From the NCBI RefSeq assembly GCF_014621695.1, contig NZ_CP061281.1:3844001-3908000 (forward strand): 64,000 bases of DNA, given 5' to 3'. Positions within the stretch are counted from its first letter, which is position 1; every line of letters begins with the position of its first letter. Positions 17,488 through 28,799 of the stretch are shown here, piece after piece. Position numbers and translations under genes: made by a program. The notes under the pieces are model-generated. The model was not told the DNA's origin, did no database searches, and saw only the letters and a program-made list of their open reading frames with translations. This DNA is from Streptomyces xanthii. GTDB lineage: Bacteria; Actinomycetota; Actinomycetes; Streptomycetales; Streptomycetaceae.

Positions 17488-17859
17488 ATGACGCGCATTC
17501 GCATCTCCTGGCCGGCCGGACACACCACGGCGACGGTCGAGGACACCCCGACCGCCAAGGCCCTGCTCGCGAAACTGCCGCTGAGCTCGACGGCGAACAC
17601 CTGGGGCGAGGAGGTCTACTTCGACACGGGCGTCAGCGTCCCGGCCGAGGAGGACGCCCGCCAGGTCGTGGAGCCCGGCACCGTCGCCTTCTGGACGGAC
17701 GGCGACGCCCTCGCCCTCCCCTACGGCCCCACGCCGATCTCGCGAGGCGACGAATGCCGCCTCGCGAGCCCGTGCAATCTGCTCGGCCGGCTCGACGGGG
17801 ACCCGCGGGTGCTCGCGACGGTGCGCGGCGGCGACCCGATCCGCGTCGAACTGGCCTGA
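17488..17859 (+). CDS. Cyclophilin-like fold protein
   Basis: A 123-residue soluble protein of the small cyclophilin-like family (TM1367/DUF369 type). It has the pattern of a barrel with the segment NTWGEEVYFDTGV, the PGTVAFWTDGDALALPYGPTP block, and the terminal PCNLLGRL element seen in these proteins. The residues needed for prolyl isomerase activity are not recognisable, so an enzymatic role is doubtful. It starts at ATG 17488 and ends 12 bases from the convergent hisC gene. Confidence 0.8.
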   Translation: MTRIRISWPAGHTTATVEDTPTAKALLAKLPLSSTANTWGEEVYFDTGVSVPAEEDARQVVEPGTVAFWTDGDALALPYGPTPISRGDECRLASPCNLLGRLDGDPRVLATVRGGDPIRVELA

Positions 17860-17871
17860 TCCGCCGAGCGG

Positions 17872-18951
17872 TCAGAGCTCCTTGCGGAACTGCTGCGCCG
17901 CGTGCAGGAAGATGTCGTTGGCCTCGGTCTCGCCGATCGTGGCCCGCATCCCCTCACCGGCGAAGGGACGCACTACGACACCGGCCGCCTCGCAGGCCGC
18001 CGCGAAGTCCATCGTCCGGTCCCCCAGGCGCAGCCACACGAAGTTCGCCTGCGTCTCGGGAACCGTCCAGCCCTGCTCGCGCAGCGCGTTCACGACGCGG
18101 GTGCGCTCGGACACCAGCGTGCCGACCCGGCCGAGCAGCTCGTCCTCCGCGCGCAGCGAGGCCACGGCCGCGTCCTGCGCGAGCTGGCTGACGCCGAAGG
18201 GCACCGCCGTCTTGCGCAGCGCGGCGGCCACCGGCTCGTGGGCGATGGCGAAGCCGACCCGCAGCCCGGCCAGACCGTAGGCCTTGGAGAAGGTGCGCAG
18301 CACCGCCACGTTGGGCCGGTCCCGGTAGATCTCCACGCCGTCCGGCACCTCGGCGTCCCGGATGAACTCGCGGTACGCCTCGTCGAGCACGACGAGCACG
18401 TCGGAGGGCACCCGGTCCAGGAAGCGCTCCAGCTCGGCCCGGCGCACCACGGTGCCCGTGGGGTTGTTGGGGTTGCAGACGAAGATGAGGCGCGTGCGGT
18501 CCGTGATGGCGTCGGCCATCGCGTCCAGGTCGTGCACCTCGCCGTCGGTGAGCGGCACCTTGACCGAGGTCGCGCCGCTGATCTGCGTGATGATCGGGTA
18601 CGCCTCGAAGGAGCGCCAGGCGTAGATCACCTCGTCACCGGGGCCGCTGGTCGCCTGGAGCAGCTGCTGCGCGACGCCGACCGAGCCGGTGCCGGTGGCC
18701 AGGTGGGTCACCGGGACGGCGAAGCGGTCCGACAGCTCGTTCATCAGACCCGTGCAGGCCATGTCCGGGTACCGGTTGAAGGTCCCGGCCGCGGCGACCG
18801 CCTGCTCCATGACGCCGGGGAGCGGCGGATACGGGTTCTCGTTGGAGGAGAGCTTGTACGCCACCGGGCCCCCGGCAGCCGCGGGCTTGCCCGGCTTGTA
18901 GGTGGGAATACCCGCCAGCTCGGCACGCAGCTTGGGGTTCGTCTCGCTCAC
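17872..18951 (-). CDS. hisC: Histidinol-phosphate aminotransferase (HisC-type)
   Basis: A 359-residue fold-type I aminotransferase using PLP. Features are [11 protein letters not shown] near the N-terminus, [13 protein letters not shown] (phosphate cup), [17 protein letters not shown] and the PLP lysine in [15 protein letters not shown]. It would convert imidazole-acetol phosphate to histidinol phosphate, but aromatic amino acid transamination is also common in this subgroup, and no other his gene lies here. GTG 18951 was chosen because GGAGGA stands 6 bases upstream. Confidence 0.88.
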   Translation of the reverse strand: MSETNPKLRAELAGIPTYKPGKPAAAGGPVAYKLSSNENPYPPLPGVMEQAVAAAGTFNRYPDMACTGLMNELSDRFAVPVTHLATGTGSVGVAQQLLQATSGPGDEVIYAWRSFEAYPIITQISGATSVKVPLTDGEVHDLDAMADAITDRTRLIFVCNPNNPTGTVVRRAELERFLDRVPSDVLVVLDEAYREFIRDAEVPDGVEIYRDRPNVAVLRTFSKAYGLAGLRVGFAIAHEPVAAALRKTAVPFGVSQLAQDAAVASLRAEDELLGRVGTLVSERTRVVNALREQGWTVPETQANFVWLRLGDRTMDFAAACEAAGVVVRPFAGEGMRATIGETEANDIFLHAAQQFRKEL

Positions 18952-19373
18952 CGCAGTCCTCCTAAGGCCACCGTTCCAATACTGCACACCTTAAGAGGAT
19001 TCGGCGCGCGCCCCAATGGGGCGGAGCCAGGAGGTGCCCGCGCGGGGTCCGGGCGGCACACGAGGAGCGCCGACGGGCGCACCCTCGGCACTCCCGAGGC
19101 GTGCGTCTCAGGGGGGAGCGCTCGGCGCCCTGGCGCGCGCCGGTGGCTTGCGCCGTGGCGCGCATCACCCGTGAAGGTGAGTTGAGACCTGTTCGCAACA
19201 TCGCCGACTTGGCAGGCCCACGCGCACCGACAAGTGAGGTATTACAGTCAGGACCAGTAACTACCTTTCAATCCATGGTCATTGACGATGTATCACCTTG
19301 CAGAAACGTGCCTGTCAACCCCGGCATATGCGCCCCCGCCATGCAGCCGCATGAGCCCTACTATCGGCTCGCC
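18952..19373. other. Intergenic region, hisC / LacI-type gene
   Basis: A 422-base divergent promoter region. The first part is very GC-rich with no convincing open frame. The part 19185-19330 is relatively AT-rich (for example GTATTACAGTCAGGACCAG and CAATCCATGGTCATTGACG) and probably holds the LacI-type gene's promoter. No RNA gene or strong hairpin was recognised. Confidence 0.4.
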
Positions 19374-20486
19374 ATGACAGCAGCAGGGAAGCACCAGGTG
19401 AGCCGGGCGGAGACCACCCGCAGGGGCACCCGGCAGGGACGGGCGGGCATCAGAGACGTTGCCGCCGCCGCCGGGGTCTCCATCACGACTGTCTCCGATG
19501 CGCTCAACGGCAAGGGCCGGCTCCCCGACGCCACCCGACGCCATGTCCGCGAGGTCGCCGACCGGCTGGGCTATCGCCCTTCCGCGGCCGCCCGCACGCT
19601 CCGTACCGGCAAGTCGGGCCTCATCGGTCTGACCGTGACGACGTACGGGGATGAACCTTTCACCTTCACGGAGTTCGCGTACTTCGCGGAGATGGCGAGA
19701 GCCGCGACCTCGGCCGCGCTCGCCCGCGGCTACGCCCTCGTCATCCTGCCCGCCACCTCACGTCACGACGTGTGGTCGAACGTCGCGCTCGACGGCACCG
19801 TCGTCATCGACCCCTCCGACCACGACCCGGTCGTCACCGAGCTGGTCCGCCAGGGCCTGCCGGTCGTATCCGACGGACGTCCCGCGGGCACCCTGCCCGT
19901 GACCGCCTGGGTCGACAACGACCACGAGGCCGCCGTCCTCGGCATCCTCGACCACCTCGCCGAGGCCGGCGCCCGCCGCATCGGCCTGCTCACCGGCACC
20001 ACCACGGACACCTACACCCATCTGTCCACCTCCGCCTACCTGCGCTGGTGCGAGCGAGTCGGCCAGGAGCCGGTCTACGAGTCCTACCCCGCGCACGACC
20101 CGTGCGCGGGCGCCGTCGCCGCCGACCGGCTGCTCGCCCGGCCCGACCGCCCGGACGCCGTCTACGGCCTCTTCGACCCCAACGGCACGGACCTGCTCGC
20201 CGCGGCCCGCCGCTACGGCCTGCGCGTCCCGGACGACCTGCTGCTCGTCTGCTGCAGCGAGTCCACGATGTACGCCAACACCGAGCCGCCCATCACGACG
20301 CTCTCGCTGAAGCCCCGGCGCATCGGCACGGCCGTCGTCCAGCTCCTGATCGACGCCATCGAGGGCGTCGAGTCCGACCAGCCGGTCGAGCAGGTGATAC
20401 CGACCGAACTGATCGTGCGCGCCTCCTCGCAGCGCCGCCCGCACCGCACCACCGTCAGTCCGCCGCGCTCCCCGGGCAAGGGCTGA
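19374..20486 (+). CDS. LacI family transcriptional regulator
   Basis: A 370-residue regulator. The helix-turn-helix (GIRDVAAAAGVSITTVSDALNG followed by GRLPDATRRHVREVADRLGY) begins near residue 25 after a basic leader, and the hinge RPSAAARTLR is typical. The periplasmic-binding-protein-like domain has the usual SGLIGLTV start and ends with the TTLSLKPRRIG block. ATG 19374 is preferred; ATG 19341 in the same frame would add 11 residues. No sugar transporter adjoins it, so ligand and targets are unknown. Confidence 0.88.
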   Translation: MTAAGKHQVSRAETTRRGTRQGRAGIRDVAAAAGVSITTVSDALNGKGRLPDATRRHVREVADRLGYRPSAAARTLRTGKSGLIGLTVTTYGDEPFTFTEFAYFAEMARAATSAALARGYALVILPATSRHDVWSNVALDGTVVIDPSDHDPVVTELVRQGLPVVSDGRPAGTLPVTAWVDNDHEAAVLGILDHLAEAGARRIGLLTGTTTDTYTHLSTSAYLRWCERVGQEPVYESYPAHDPCAGAVAADRLLARPDRPDAVYGLFDPNGTDLLAAARRYGLRVPDDLLLVCCSESTMYANTEPPITTLSLKPRRIGTAVVQLLIDAIEGVESDQPVEQVIPTELIVRASSQRRPHRTTVSPPRSPGKG

Positions 20487-20701
20487 CCGCCGCCCGCCGC
20501 CTCCGCGCGCCCGTGACCGAGAGGAAAAGTCCACACCAATTCGGGAGAAAAGCACGGGGAACAGCCGTCCGTCACGGATTCACCACCCCTGGTGCATCAC
20601 ACAGCCCGAGCGGCGTTCCTATGATGGGCGGACGACACCGCGGGCCGCTGCGACCAGGCAGTCCGATCCGGTGCACAGGCGGCGCAAGGGTGGAGGGGTC
20701 G

Positions 20702-21802
20702 ATGACTCAGGGGGCCGGTCAGGGATCCGCAGCGCGCACGGAGACGCTGCGTGACTTCCGTGTTCCCGCGTACGTCCACGACGTACCGACGAGCATGGTG
20801 CCCGCCGACCCCGTCCCCGGCCCTGTTCCCGGCCCGGGCGCGGCTCCCGACGAGGACACCGCGGCCTACCCGGACGGCTACACCCCGACCGAGCGGAACC
20901 TCCCGGTCATCAACCGCGGGGACACCGTCCAGGTCGAGCTCCCGCAGCCCGTGCCGACGGCCCCCGCGGCCGACGGCCTCGGCCCGCTGTACGTCGTCGG
21001 CGACGTGCACGGCTACCTCGACGAGCTGATCGCGGCGCTGCGAGACAAGGGCCTGCTCGACGAGGAAGGCAACTGGGCCGCGGGCAACGCGCGCCTGTGG
21101 TTCCTCGGCGACTTCACCGACCGCGGCCCCGACGGCATCGGCGTCATCGACCTGGTCATGCGCCTCTCCGCCGAGGCCGCCGCGGCGGGCGGCTACTGCA
21201 AGGCGCTGATGGGCAACCACGAGCTGCTGCTGCTCGGCGCCAAGCGGTTCGGCGACACCCCCGTCAACTCCGGCGCGGGCACCGCCACCTTCCAGGCGGC
21301 CTGGTTGCTGAACGGCGGGCAGAAGTCCGACATGGACCGCCTGCAGGACGTGCACCTGCAGTGGATGTCCCGGCTCGACGCGATCGAGATCGAGGACGAC
21401 CACCTCCTCATGCACTCCGACACCACCGCCTACCTCGATTACGGCGACTCGATCGAGGCGGTCAACGACACGGTCCGCGAGACCCTCACGCGCAACGACG
21501 CGGACGAGTGCTGGGACCTGTTCCGCAAGTTCACCAAGCGCTTCGCGTTCCGCGACGAGGAGTCCGGGCCCGGCGCGGTCCGCGAGCTGCTCGGCGCGTA
21601 CGGCGGCTCGCGCGTCGTCCACGGCCACAGCCCGATCCCGTACCTGCTGGGCGAGGTCGGCGGCGAGGACGCCGACGGCGAGGACAGCAGGCCGGCCGTC
21701 GAGGGACCGCACGTGTACGCCGGCGGTCTGGCGATCGCCATGGACGGCGGCGTGACCATGGCCGGAAAGCTGCTGGTCCAGCAACTCCCCATGGATGAAT
21801 GA
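20702..21802 (+). CDS. Calcineurin-like metallophosphoesterase
   Basis: A 366-residue phosphoesterase with all five metal-site motifs: GDVHG, GDFTDRG, GNHE, HSD and HGH. The N-terminal 95 residues are Pro/Ala/Gly-rich and probably flexible. The catalytic core resembles PrpE/PPP-type protein phosphatases and diadenosine tetraphosphatases, so a phosphoprotein or a nucleotide could be the substrate. ATG 20702 follows GGAGGGG at a suitable spacing; the long upstream extension of this frame lies over the LacI gene and is not coding. Confidence 0.88.
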   Translation: MTQGAGQGSAARTETLRDFRVPAYVHDVPTSMVPADPVPGPVPGPGAAPDEDTAAYPDGYTPTERNLPVINRGDTVQVELPQPVPTAPAADGLGPLYVVGDVHGYLDELIAALRDKGLLDEEGNWAAGNARLWFLGDFTDRGPDGIGVIDLVMRLSAEAAAAGGYCKALMGNHELLLLGAKRFGDTPVNSGAGTATFQAAWLLNGGQKSDMDRLQDVHLQWMSRLDAIEIEDDHLLMHSDTTAYLDYGDSIEAVNDTVRETLTRNDADECWDLFRKFTKRFAFRDEESGPGAVRELLGAYGGSRVVHGHSPIPYLLGEVGGEDADGEDSRPAVEGPHVYAGGLAIAMDGGVTMAGKLLVQQLPMDE

Positions 21803-21984
21803 GGGTTGACCGGGCAGGCGCGTAAGCGGAGGATCCGGCTGGCCACCGGGCCAATTTCCGGAAACCCCCTGTCACCGCGTGCCGTGACCGCTCTACCATC
21901 GGCTTATCCGTAGCAGGCTCCCCTCCGTTTCTGCCCTACGGCTCGTAACCATGCGGGCCACCAAGCCCTACGGAGCATCGGGGG

Positions 21985-22845
21985 ATGCACATGAACAGCG
22001 CTCCGCAATTGCTGAACGAGGACCGCCCCGAGTTCGAGCGGATCCTCGATGAGGCGCTGCGTACCGCGACCGACCGCCCTGATCTCGCCGCCGTGGGCAG
22101 GCGGCTCAACCCCGAACAGCTGCGCACCATGGCGCTGGGCGCCGCCGCACTCATCAACACCGCGGCCGCCACCGAGTACCAGCACTTCCTCAAGGTCCGC
22201 GAGGACATCCGCACCGCCCCGCGGCCTGTCCGGCCCGAAGGGGAGGGAGACAGCCCCGCTGCGACAGCAGGCACCGGTCCGATCGGGCTCGTCGCGGAGA
22301 CGGCGGGACCGGGCGTCGCCGCGGTCGCCGTCGTCCTCGCCCCGGTCCTCGCCGGTACGGCCGCCGCGATCTTCCTGCTGGTCGGCTACATCCTGAAGAT
22401 GCTCGACCCGGCACCGGACTTCGCCGACACGATGCTGATGGCGGGCTGGATCTTCGCGGCCTGCACCGCGGCGGGGATCCTCGTCGCGGCCGTCTGCCTG
22501 CTCCTCGCGGCGCTGCGCAACGGTTCGACGTCGGTGCGGGCCGGTGCGCCGGACGAGGCCGACGAGGCCCTGGCACGGGCCAGGGAGGCCTGGGGAGAGG
22601 CTCTGCTCGAGCGCGGCATCGTGCCGTTCCTGCGGGAGGCCCAGACGGACCCGCAGGCGGGCGGCACACCGCTCGGCGGGGGCCACGGCGGCCCTGCCGG
22701 CCGCATGCCGCAGCTCGGCTACAACCGGCCGGGGTTCACGAGTCCGGAGAGCGGCGGGGGCACGGCCACGGGCCAGCGCGCCGGCTTCTCCAGCCCGGAC
22801 TTCACGAGCCCGGACTTCGGCGGCCCCGAGCACCAGCCGGACTGA
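21985..22845 (+). CDS. Membrane protein with Ser-Pro repeat tail
   Basis: A 286-residue protein that I do not recognise by function. Residues 1-75 are soluble and helical; two hydrophobic segments follow (about 110-135 and 150-175); then an Ala/Glu-rich helix and a tail. The tail contains repeats of the type GFTSPE, GFSSPD, FTSPDF near the C-terminus, which would suit phosphorylation or a binding partner. ATG 21991, two codons downstream, has equal or better spacing from the GGGGG at 21977-21982. Homologues seem confined to streptomycetes. Confidence 0.75.
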   Translation: MHMNSAPQLLNEDRPEFERILDEALRTATDRPDLAAVGRRLNPEQLRTMALGAAALINTAAATEYQHFLKVREDIRTAPRPVRPEGEGDSPAATAGTGPIGLVAETAGPGVAAVAVVLAPVLAGTAAAIFLLVGYILKMLDPAPDFADTMLMAGWIFAACTAAGILVAAVCLLLAALRNGSTSVRAGAPDEADEALARAREAWGEALLERGIVPFLREAQTDPQAGGTPLGGGHGGPAGRMPQLGYNRPGFTSPESGGGTATGQRAGFSSPDFTSPDFGGPEHQPD

Positions 22846-22917
22846 CGTCCGGCGGCGCGCGGGGCCGTGATCCCGGCCCGGGTCGACCCGAAGGCCCCCG
22901 GGCCCTCCGTCATGCGG

Positions 22918-23322
22918 TCATGCCTCCGTGTTCCCGGGCGCGGGGTCGCCGTCCACGCGGTCCGATCCGGTCAGGCTCAGCAGGTGCTCGCCCGTCGCGT
23001 ACAGCTCGACCAGCAGCGCGCGCAGGGCCCGCCCCGCCTCGGTCAGCTCGTACCGCGTCCGCACCGGGAAGCCGCGGTGCCGTTCGACCGTGACCAGCCC
23101 CCGTGCCCGGAGCGCGTGGAGCCGCTCGCTGAGCACCTTCGGGGACAGCTCGGGGAGCAGGGCGCGCAGCTCCGTGAAGCCGCGGGGACCGCCCATCAGC
23201 TCGCGCAGCAGGAGCGTGGTCCAGCGGCCGGAGACCGCCGCGAGGGCCACCTCCACCGGGCAGTCCGCCTCGGGACGGCGGGTGCGGCCCGCCGGACCGG
23301 GGACCAACTCCGCGTCCCACAC
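22918..23322 (-). CDS. HxlR family winged-helix regulator
   Basis: A protein of about 134 residues matching the HxlR DNA-binding family: CPVEVALAAVSGRWTTLLL, RELMGGPRGFTELRALLP, then LSERLHALRARGLV and the wing RTRYELTEAGRALR. The cysteine in the first helix is characteristic and can be redox-active in relatives. The frame remains open upstream to an ATG at 23379 that would overlap the divergent gene, so I chose GTG 23322, although neither start has a good ribosome binding site. It is divergent from the SnoaL-like gene and probably controls it. Confidence 0.78.
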   Translation of the reverse strand: MWDAELVPGPAGRTRRPEADCPVEVALAAVSGRWTTLLLRELMGGPRGFTELRALLPELSPKVLSERLHALRARGLVTVERHRGFPVRTRYELTEAGRALRALLVELYATGEHLLSLTGSDRVDGDPAPGNTEA

Positions 23323-23370
23323 GTGGGTTTCCGTTTGGTGACGTATGCCGAGGGGCTGTTCGCTGGCCGC

Positions 23371-23781
23371 ATGACGCATCCCACCAGTCTGCCCCTGGCC
23401 CGCAGCGCCGCCGAGCACCCGTTCGTCTTCGAGCGGGCCTTCAACACCTTCGATCCGGCGGCCGTGGACCGGCTCTACGAGCCCGGCGCCGGCTTCGTGC
23501 CGGAACACGGACGCCTGGTCACCGGGCCGGACCGGTTCCGCGCCAACGACGCGTTCCTGCGGCTGCGAGTCCCGATCCGGGTCGCTCCCCGGCACACGTA
23601 CGTCGTCGGCGATCTGGCCCTGCTGATCGTCGACTTCGTCATCGAGGGGGTCGCCGCGCACGGGGACGGCGTGCGCATCGAGGGGACCGCGACGGATGTG
23701 GCGCGGCGCGGCCCGGACGGCTTCTGGCGCTATGTGATCGACAACCCGTTCGGCGTCGCGGGCCCTCCCGCGACGCCCTGA
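23371..23781 (+). CDS. SnoaL-like / NTF2-fold protein
   Basis: A 136-residue protein with the cone-shaped NTF2 fold seen in SnoaL and DUF4440 proteins: an N-terminal helix EHPFVFERAFNTFDPAAVDRLYEPGA, then a sheet ending in RRGPDGFWRYVIDNPF. The W near the end and the DNPF motif are conserved in SgcJ/EcaC-type members. It may bind a small ligand or act as an isomerase. It faces the HxlR regulator across about 50 bases. Confidence 0.75.
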   Translation: MTHPTSLPLARSAAEHPFVFERAFNTFDPAAVDRLYEPGAGFVPEHGRLVTGPDRFRANDAFLRLRVPIRVAPRHTYVVGDLALLIVDFVIEGVAAHGDGVRIEGTATDVARRGPDGFWRYVIDNPFGVAGPPATP

Positions 23782-23783
23782 GT

Positions 23784-23806
23784 GCCCGCGGCCGGGTGCC
23801 GCGGGC
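23784..23806. terminator. Hairpin between convergent genes
   Basis: GCCCGCGGC at 23784-23792 and its exact complement at 23798-23806 enclose a 5-base loop, between the stops of the SnoaL-like gene and thiC. There is no U-tract, as is common in streptomycetes. A bidirectional terminator is likely. Confidence 0.55.
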
Positions 23807-23834
23807 GCTCGGCCGGTGACCGACCGGAGCAGGG

Positions 23835-25762
<1,928 letters not shown>

Positions 25763-25841
25763 TTGCAAAGGTGCCCCCACGCTAGCGTCATGACGGACAC
25801 GTTGAACAGAGGGCCCCTCCCGTTCTTGCGATGATCGGGCG

Positions 25842-27197
25842 GTGACCACGACGCATGAGCCCGCGCCTCCCTCGTCCCCGACGCCGCACGGCCACTCCCA
25901 CAGCCACGGCCCGGCGGCCCCCGTCTCCCGGCATCTGCGGAAGGTCATCGCGGCTGTCCTGATCCCGTTCTCCGTGGCGGTCGTGGTGGGTTTGGCGGTG
26001 CTGTGGCCGGGCGGCGCACCGGCCCACGACCGCACCGGCGTGGGCTTCGACCGGCAGACGCAGCAGGCGACGGTGGCCCGCATCGAGAAGGTCGACTGCA
26101 AATCCGTGCACGCCTCGGGCGGGGCGACGACCGGAGACCCGGGCACAGGCACGGGCGAGGGCGCGGGCGCGGGTCCGACCGGTGGGAAGCCGGGGGCCGC
26201 CGCGGGCGAGTGCGAGAACGCGACGGTGCGCGTGGACACCGGCAAGGACAAGGGCCGCACGTTCGTCGAGGTCGTGCAGCCGGACTCGCCCCGTCAGCTG
26301 CACGAGGGCCAGCAGGTGATCGTCGCCTACGCGCCCGACGCCCCGAAGAACCTCCAGTACGCGGTCACCGACGTGAACCGGAAGATCCCCATGACGCTGC
26401 TCGCCGGGATCTTCGCCCTGGCGGTGGTCGTGGTGGGCCGCATGCGCGGGGTCATGGCGCTCGTCGCGCTCGCGATCAGCTTCATGGTGCTGACCTTCTT
26501 CATCCTCCCCGCGATCCTCCAGGGCTCGAACCCGCTGGTGGTGGCGGTGGTCGGGGCCAGCGCGATCATGCTCATCGCGCTCTACATGTGCCACGGCCTG
26601 TCGGCCCGCACCTCCGTCGCGGTGCTCGGCACCCTCGCCTCGCTGCTGCTGATCGGCCTGCTCGGCTCGCTGTTCATCGGCTGGGCCGCGCTGACCGGCA
26701 ACACCGACGACAGCACCGGTCTGATCCACGGCCTGTACCCGGACATCGACATGAGCGGTCTGCTGCTCGCCGGCGTCATCATCGGCTCGCTCGGCGTCCT
26801 GGACGACGTGACGGTCACCCAGACGTCGGCGGTCTGGGAGCTGCACGAGGCGAACCCGTCGATGGGCTGGCGCGGTCTGTACCGGGCGGCCATCCGGATC
26901 GGCCGCGACCACATCGCGTCGGTCGTGAACACCCTGGTGCTCGCGTACGCGGGCGCGGCGCTGCCGCTCCTGCTGCTCTTCTCGATCGCGCAGAGCAGCG
27001 TGTCCGACGTCGCCAACAGCGAACTGGTCGCCGAGGAGATCGTGCGCACGCTGGTCGGCTCGATCGGCCTGGTCGCCTCCGTGCCGGTGACGACCCTGCT
27101 GGCCGCTCTGGTGGTGTCCGCCGACCGCCCCGGGTCCCACGGACCGACGCAGGCCCCTGCGGGGAGGTCCGGCCGGGGCCGGCGACGCAAGCGCTGA
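25842..27197 (+). CDS. YibE/F family membrane protein
   Basis: A 451-residue polytopic protein of the YibE/F family. A His-rich cytoplasmic leader (PHGHSHSHGP at 14-23) is followed by one membrane segment near 35-58, an extracytoplasmic domain of about 130 residues with a Gly-rich insert and two cysteines (CKS and ECEN), then about seven membrane segments. The block GVLDDVTVTQTSAVWEL is the conserved core of the family. Function is not established. It starts at GTG 25842 and ends 75 bases from ssgA on the other strand. Confidence 0.87.
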   Translation: MTTTHEPAPPSSPTPHGHSHSHGPAAPVSRHLRKVIAAVLIPFSVAVVVGLAVLWPGGAPAHDRTGVGFDRQTQQATVARIEKVDCKSVHASGGATTGDPGTGTGEGAGAGPTGGKPGAAAGECENATVRVDTGKDKGRTFVEVVQPDSPRQLHEGQQVIVAYAPDAPKNLQYAVTDVNRKIPMTLLAGIFALAVVVVGRMRGVMALVALAISFMVLTFFILPAILQGSNPLVVAVVGASAIMLIALYMCHGLSARTSVAVLGTLASLLLIGLLGSLFIGWAALTGNTDDSTGLIHGLYPDIDMSGLLLAGVIIGSLGVLDDVTVTQTSAVWELHEANPSMGWRGLYRAAIRIGRDHIASVVNTLVLAYAGAALPLLLLFSIAQSSVSDVANSELVAEEIVRTLVGSIGLVASVPVTTLLAALVVSADRPGSHGPTQAPAGRSGRGRRRKR

Positions 27198-27272
27198 ACC
27201 GTCGCGCGGAACTGCTCGGGCGCACCGCGCTGCTGAAGCGTTACGTCTGCCGTGGCGTGGGCTGCCGGGAGG

Positions 27273-27701
27273 TCAGCCCGCGCTCTGCTCCTCGGCCAGG
27301 ATCCGGTCGAGGGCCTGGTCGAGATCGGCCTCGAAATCGGCCATCGCCTGCTCCTGGCCGAGCGGGACCAGCTTGTCCGTGCGGTCCAGGAACGCGATGA
27401 TCGGCGCGACCCCGGCCCGGAACAGGGCCTGGTCGCTGCCGACCTGCAGCCTGATGTGGACCTCGCCGGGCAGCTCGTCGGTGTCACGGCCGCCCGCCGG
27501 CTCCACGGGGGAGACCCGGACATCGCCGTCGCCGGTCGCCCCGTTGACCCCGTCGACCAGCAGCTCGCGGCCGAACGCCCAGGTCACCGGAGCGTCTCCG
27601 GGAAGGTGGAAGGTGAGCCGCACCGCGTACGGATCCGTGGGCTCGTACTTGAGCTCCACCGGGATACGGAACGAGAGCTCCTCGGAGACGAGGAAGCTCA
27701 T
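27273..27701 (-). CDS. ssgA: SsgA sporulation regulator
   Basis: A 142-residue SsgA-like protein, found only in sporulating actinomycetes. The start MSFLVSEELSFRIPVEL, the core PVTWAFGRELL, HIRLQVGSD and TDKLVPLGQEQ match S. coelicolor SsgA closely, as I recall it. SsgA marks sites where SsgB and FtsZ assemble during sporulation septation. I took the second of two adjacent ATG codons (27701) because AGAGG lies 5 bases from it. The gene stands directly downstream of its activator gene ssgR, as in other streptomycetes. Confidence 0.94.
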   Translation of the reverse strand: MSFLVSEELSFRIPVELKYEPTDPYAVRLTFHLPGDAPVTWAFGRELLVDGVNGATGDGDVRVSPVEPAGGRDTDELPGEVHIRLQVGSDQALFRAGVAPIIAFLDRTDKLVPLGQEQAMADFEADLDQALDRILAEEQSAG

Positions 27702-27839
27702 CATGACCTCTGCCTGAACTGCTTGTACCGACTCGCGCATCGCCTACCCCGTCAACTTGCCGTCGATTGGCCAGGAATGAGCTTCCTGACACTGTCGCAT
27801 CTTGCTCAACGTACACAGGGGATCACAAGGAGTGAGTTT

Positions 27840-28619
27840 TCAGATGCTGATAGAGAAGGCGAGTGTCGCTACGAGTCGCCCGATCTCGTGCTGCAGCCGG
27901 CGTGCCACCGGCAGGAGCCTTTCCGCCTGGTGAGCTGGGAGGGAGACCGCCAGAGTGGCCGCCGTGGAGCCGATCGTGATGGGAAACGCGGCACATGCGG
28001 TGCCGAGCGCGTACTCCTGTCTTTCGACGAGCGGTTCCATCCGTCCGGCCCCGTCCAGCTTGCGCAGCAGTGACTGATCGTCACGAACGGAGTAGGGCGT
28101 GATGGACCGCGCGGGATAGCGGTCGAGGTGGTCGCGGCGGGCGCGGTCGTCGAGCTGGGAGAGCAGGCACTGCCCGATCGCGTGCGCGTGGCCCGTCTCG
28201 CGGAAGTCGGCCCATTCCTCGACGGCCGGGTTGGCCGGAGTGTCAGCGACGTCGATGAGCTCGATCTCGCCGTCGCGGTAGATCGCGAAGTAGACGGGGA
28301 CGCCGATGGTGTCCCGCCAGTGCCGCAGCGCGTCGGTGATCATGCTGCGACGATTCTGCTGGGCCGCCGCGCTGCTGAGGCGCTCTGCCGCCTCACCGAA
28401 GACGAAGAGGCCCTGCTCCTTGCGGAGATATCCCTCGTGGGTGAGCGTGCGCAGCAGGTGGTAGGCGGTGGGGAGGGCGACACCGGCCTCCCGGGCGAGC
28501 TGCTTGGCCGGGGCCCCGTCCTCGTGTGCCGCGACCGCTTCGAGCAGCCGCATGGCCCGCTGCACGGAGCCGATGAGTGTCTGCGGGGCTGGGGGTGCGG
28601 AGTCAGCAGCCGTGGCCAA
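27840..28619 (-). CDS. ssgR: IclR family regulator SsgR
   Basis: A 259-residue IclR-type regulator. The winged helix (about 15-75) has AMRLLEAVAAHEDGAPAKQL and LPTAYHLLRTLTHEGYL; the effector domain (about 90-250) has the usual IGQCLLSQL and the C-terminal AAFPITIGSTAATLAVSLP. Position immediately upstream of ssgA identifies it as SsgR, the activator of ssgA. It begins with TTG at 28619, preceded by GGGAG at 7 bases; no ATG or GTG fits better. Confidence 0.9.
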   Translation of the reverse strand: MATAADSAPPAPQTLIGSVQRAMRLLEAVAAHEDGAPAKQLAREAGVALPTAYHLLRTLTHEGYLRKEQGLFVFGEAAERLSSAAAQQNRRSMITDALRHWRDTIGVPVYFAIYRDGEIELIDVADTPANPAVEEWADFRETGHAHAIGQCLLSQLDDRARRDHLDRYPARSITPYSVRDDQSLLRKLDGAGRMEPLVERQEYALGTACAAFPITIGSTAATLAVSLPAHQAERLLPVARRLQHEIGRLVATLAFSISI

Positions 28620-28799
28620 GGTTCGCTCCCGATGCGTGAGGCCCCCGATACCCAGGGCTCACGGGGGTGAAGCCGTCGGAATCCGGACTTTAAACCTTGG
28701 CCACCGCGGGGCGTAGACCCGGAACGGAAACTTCCCCCGGTCGTGCGAACCTTCGCGGGACGCGACGACCGGGGCCCTCGGGTGTGTCCTTCGCGCCCG

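Noticed and set aside
25842..25920. His-rich N-terminus of the YibE/F protein as a metal transporter signature
   Set aside because: The PHGHSHSHGP run is short and cytoplasmic, and family members without it exist; metal transport cannot be inferred.
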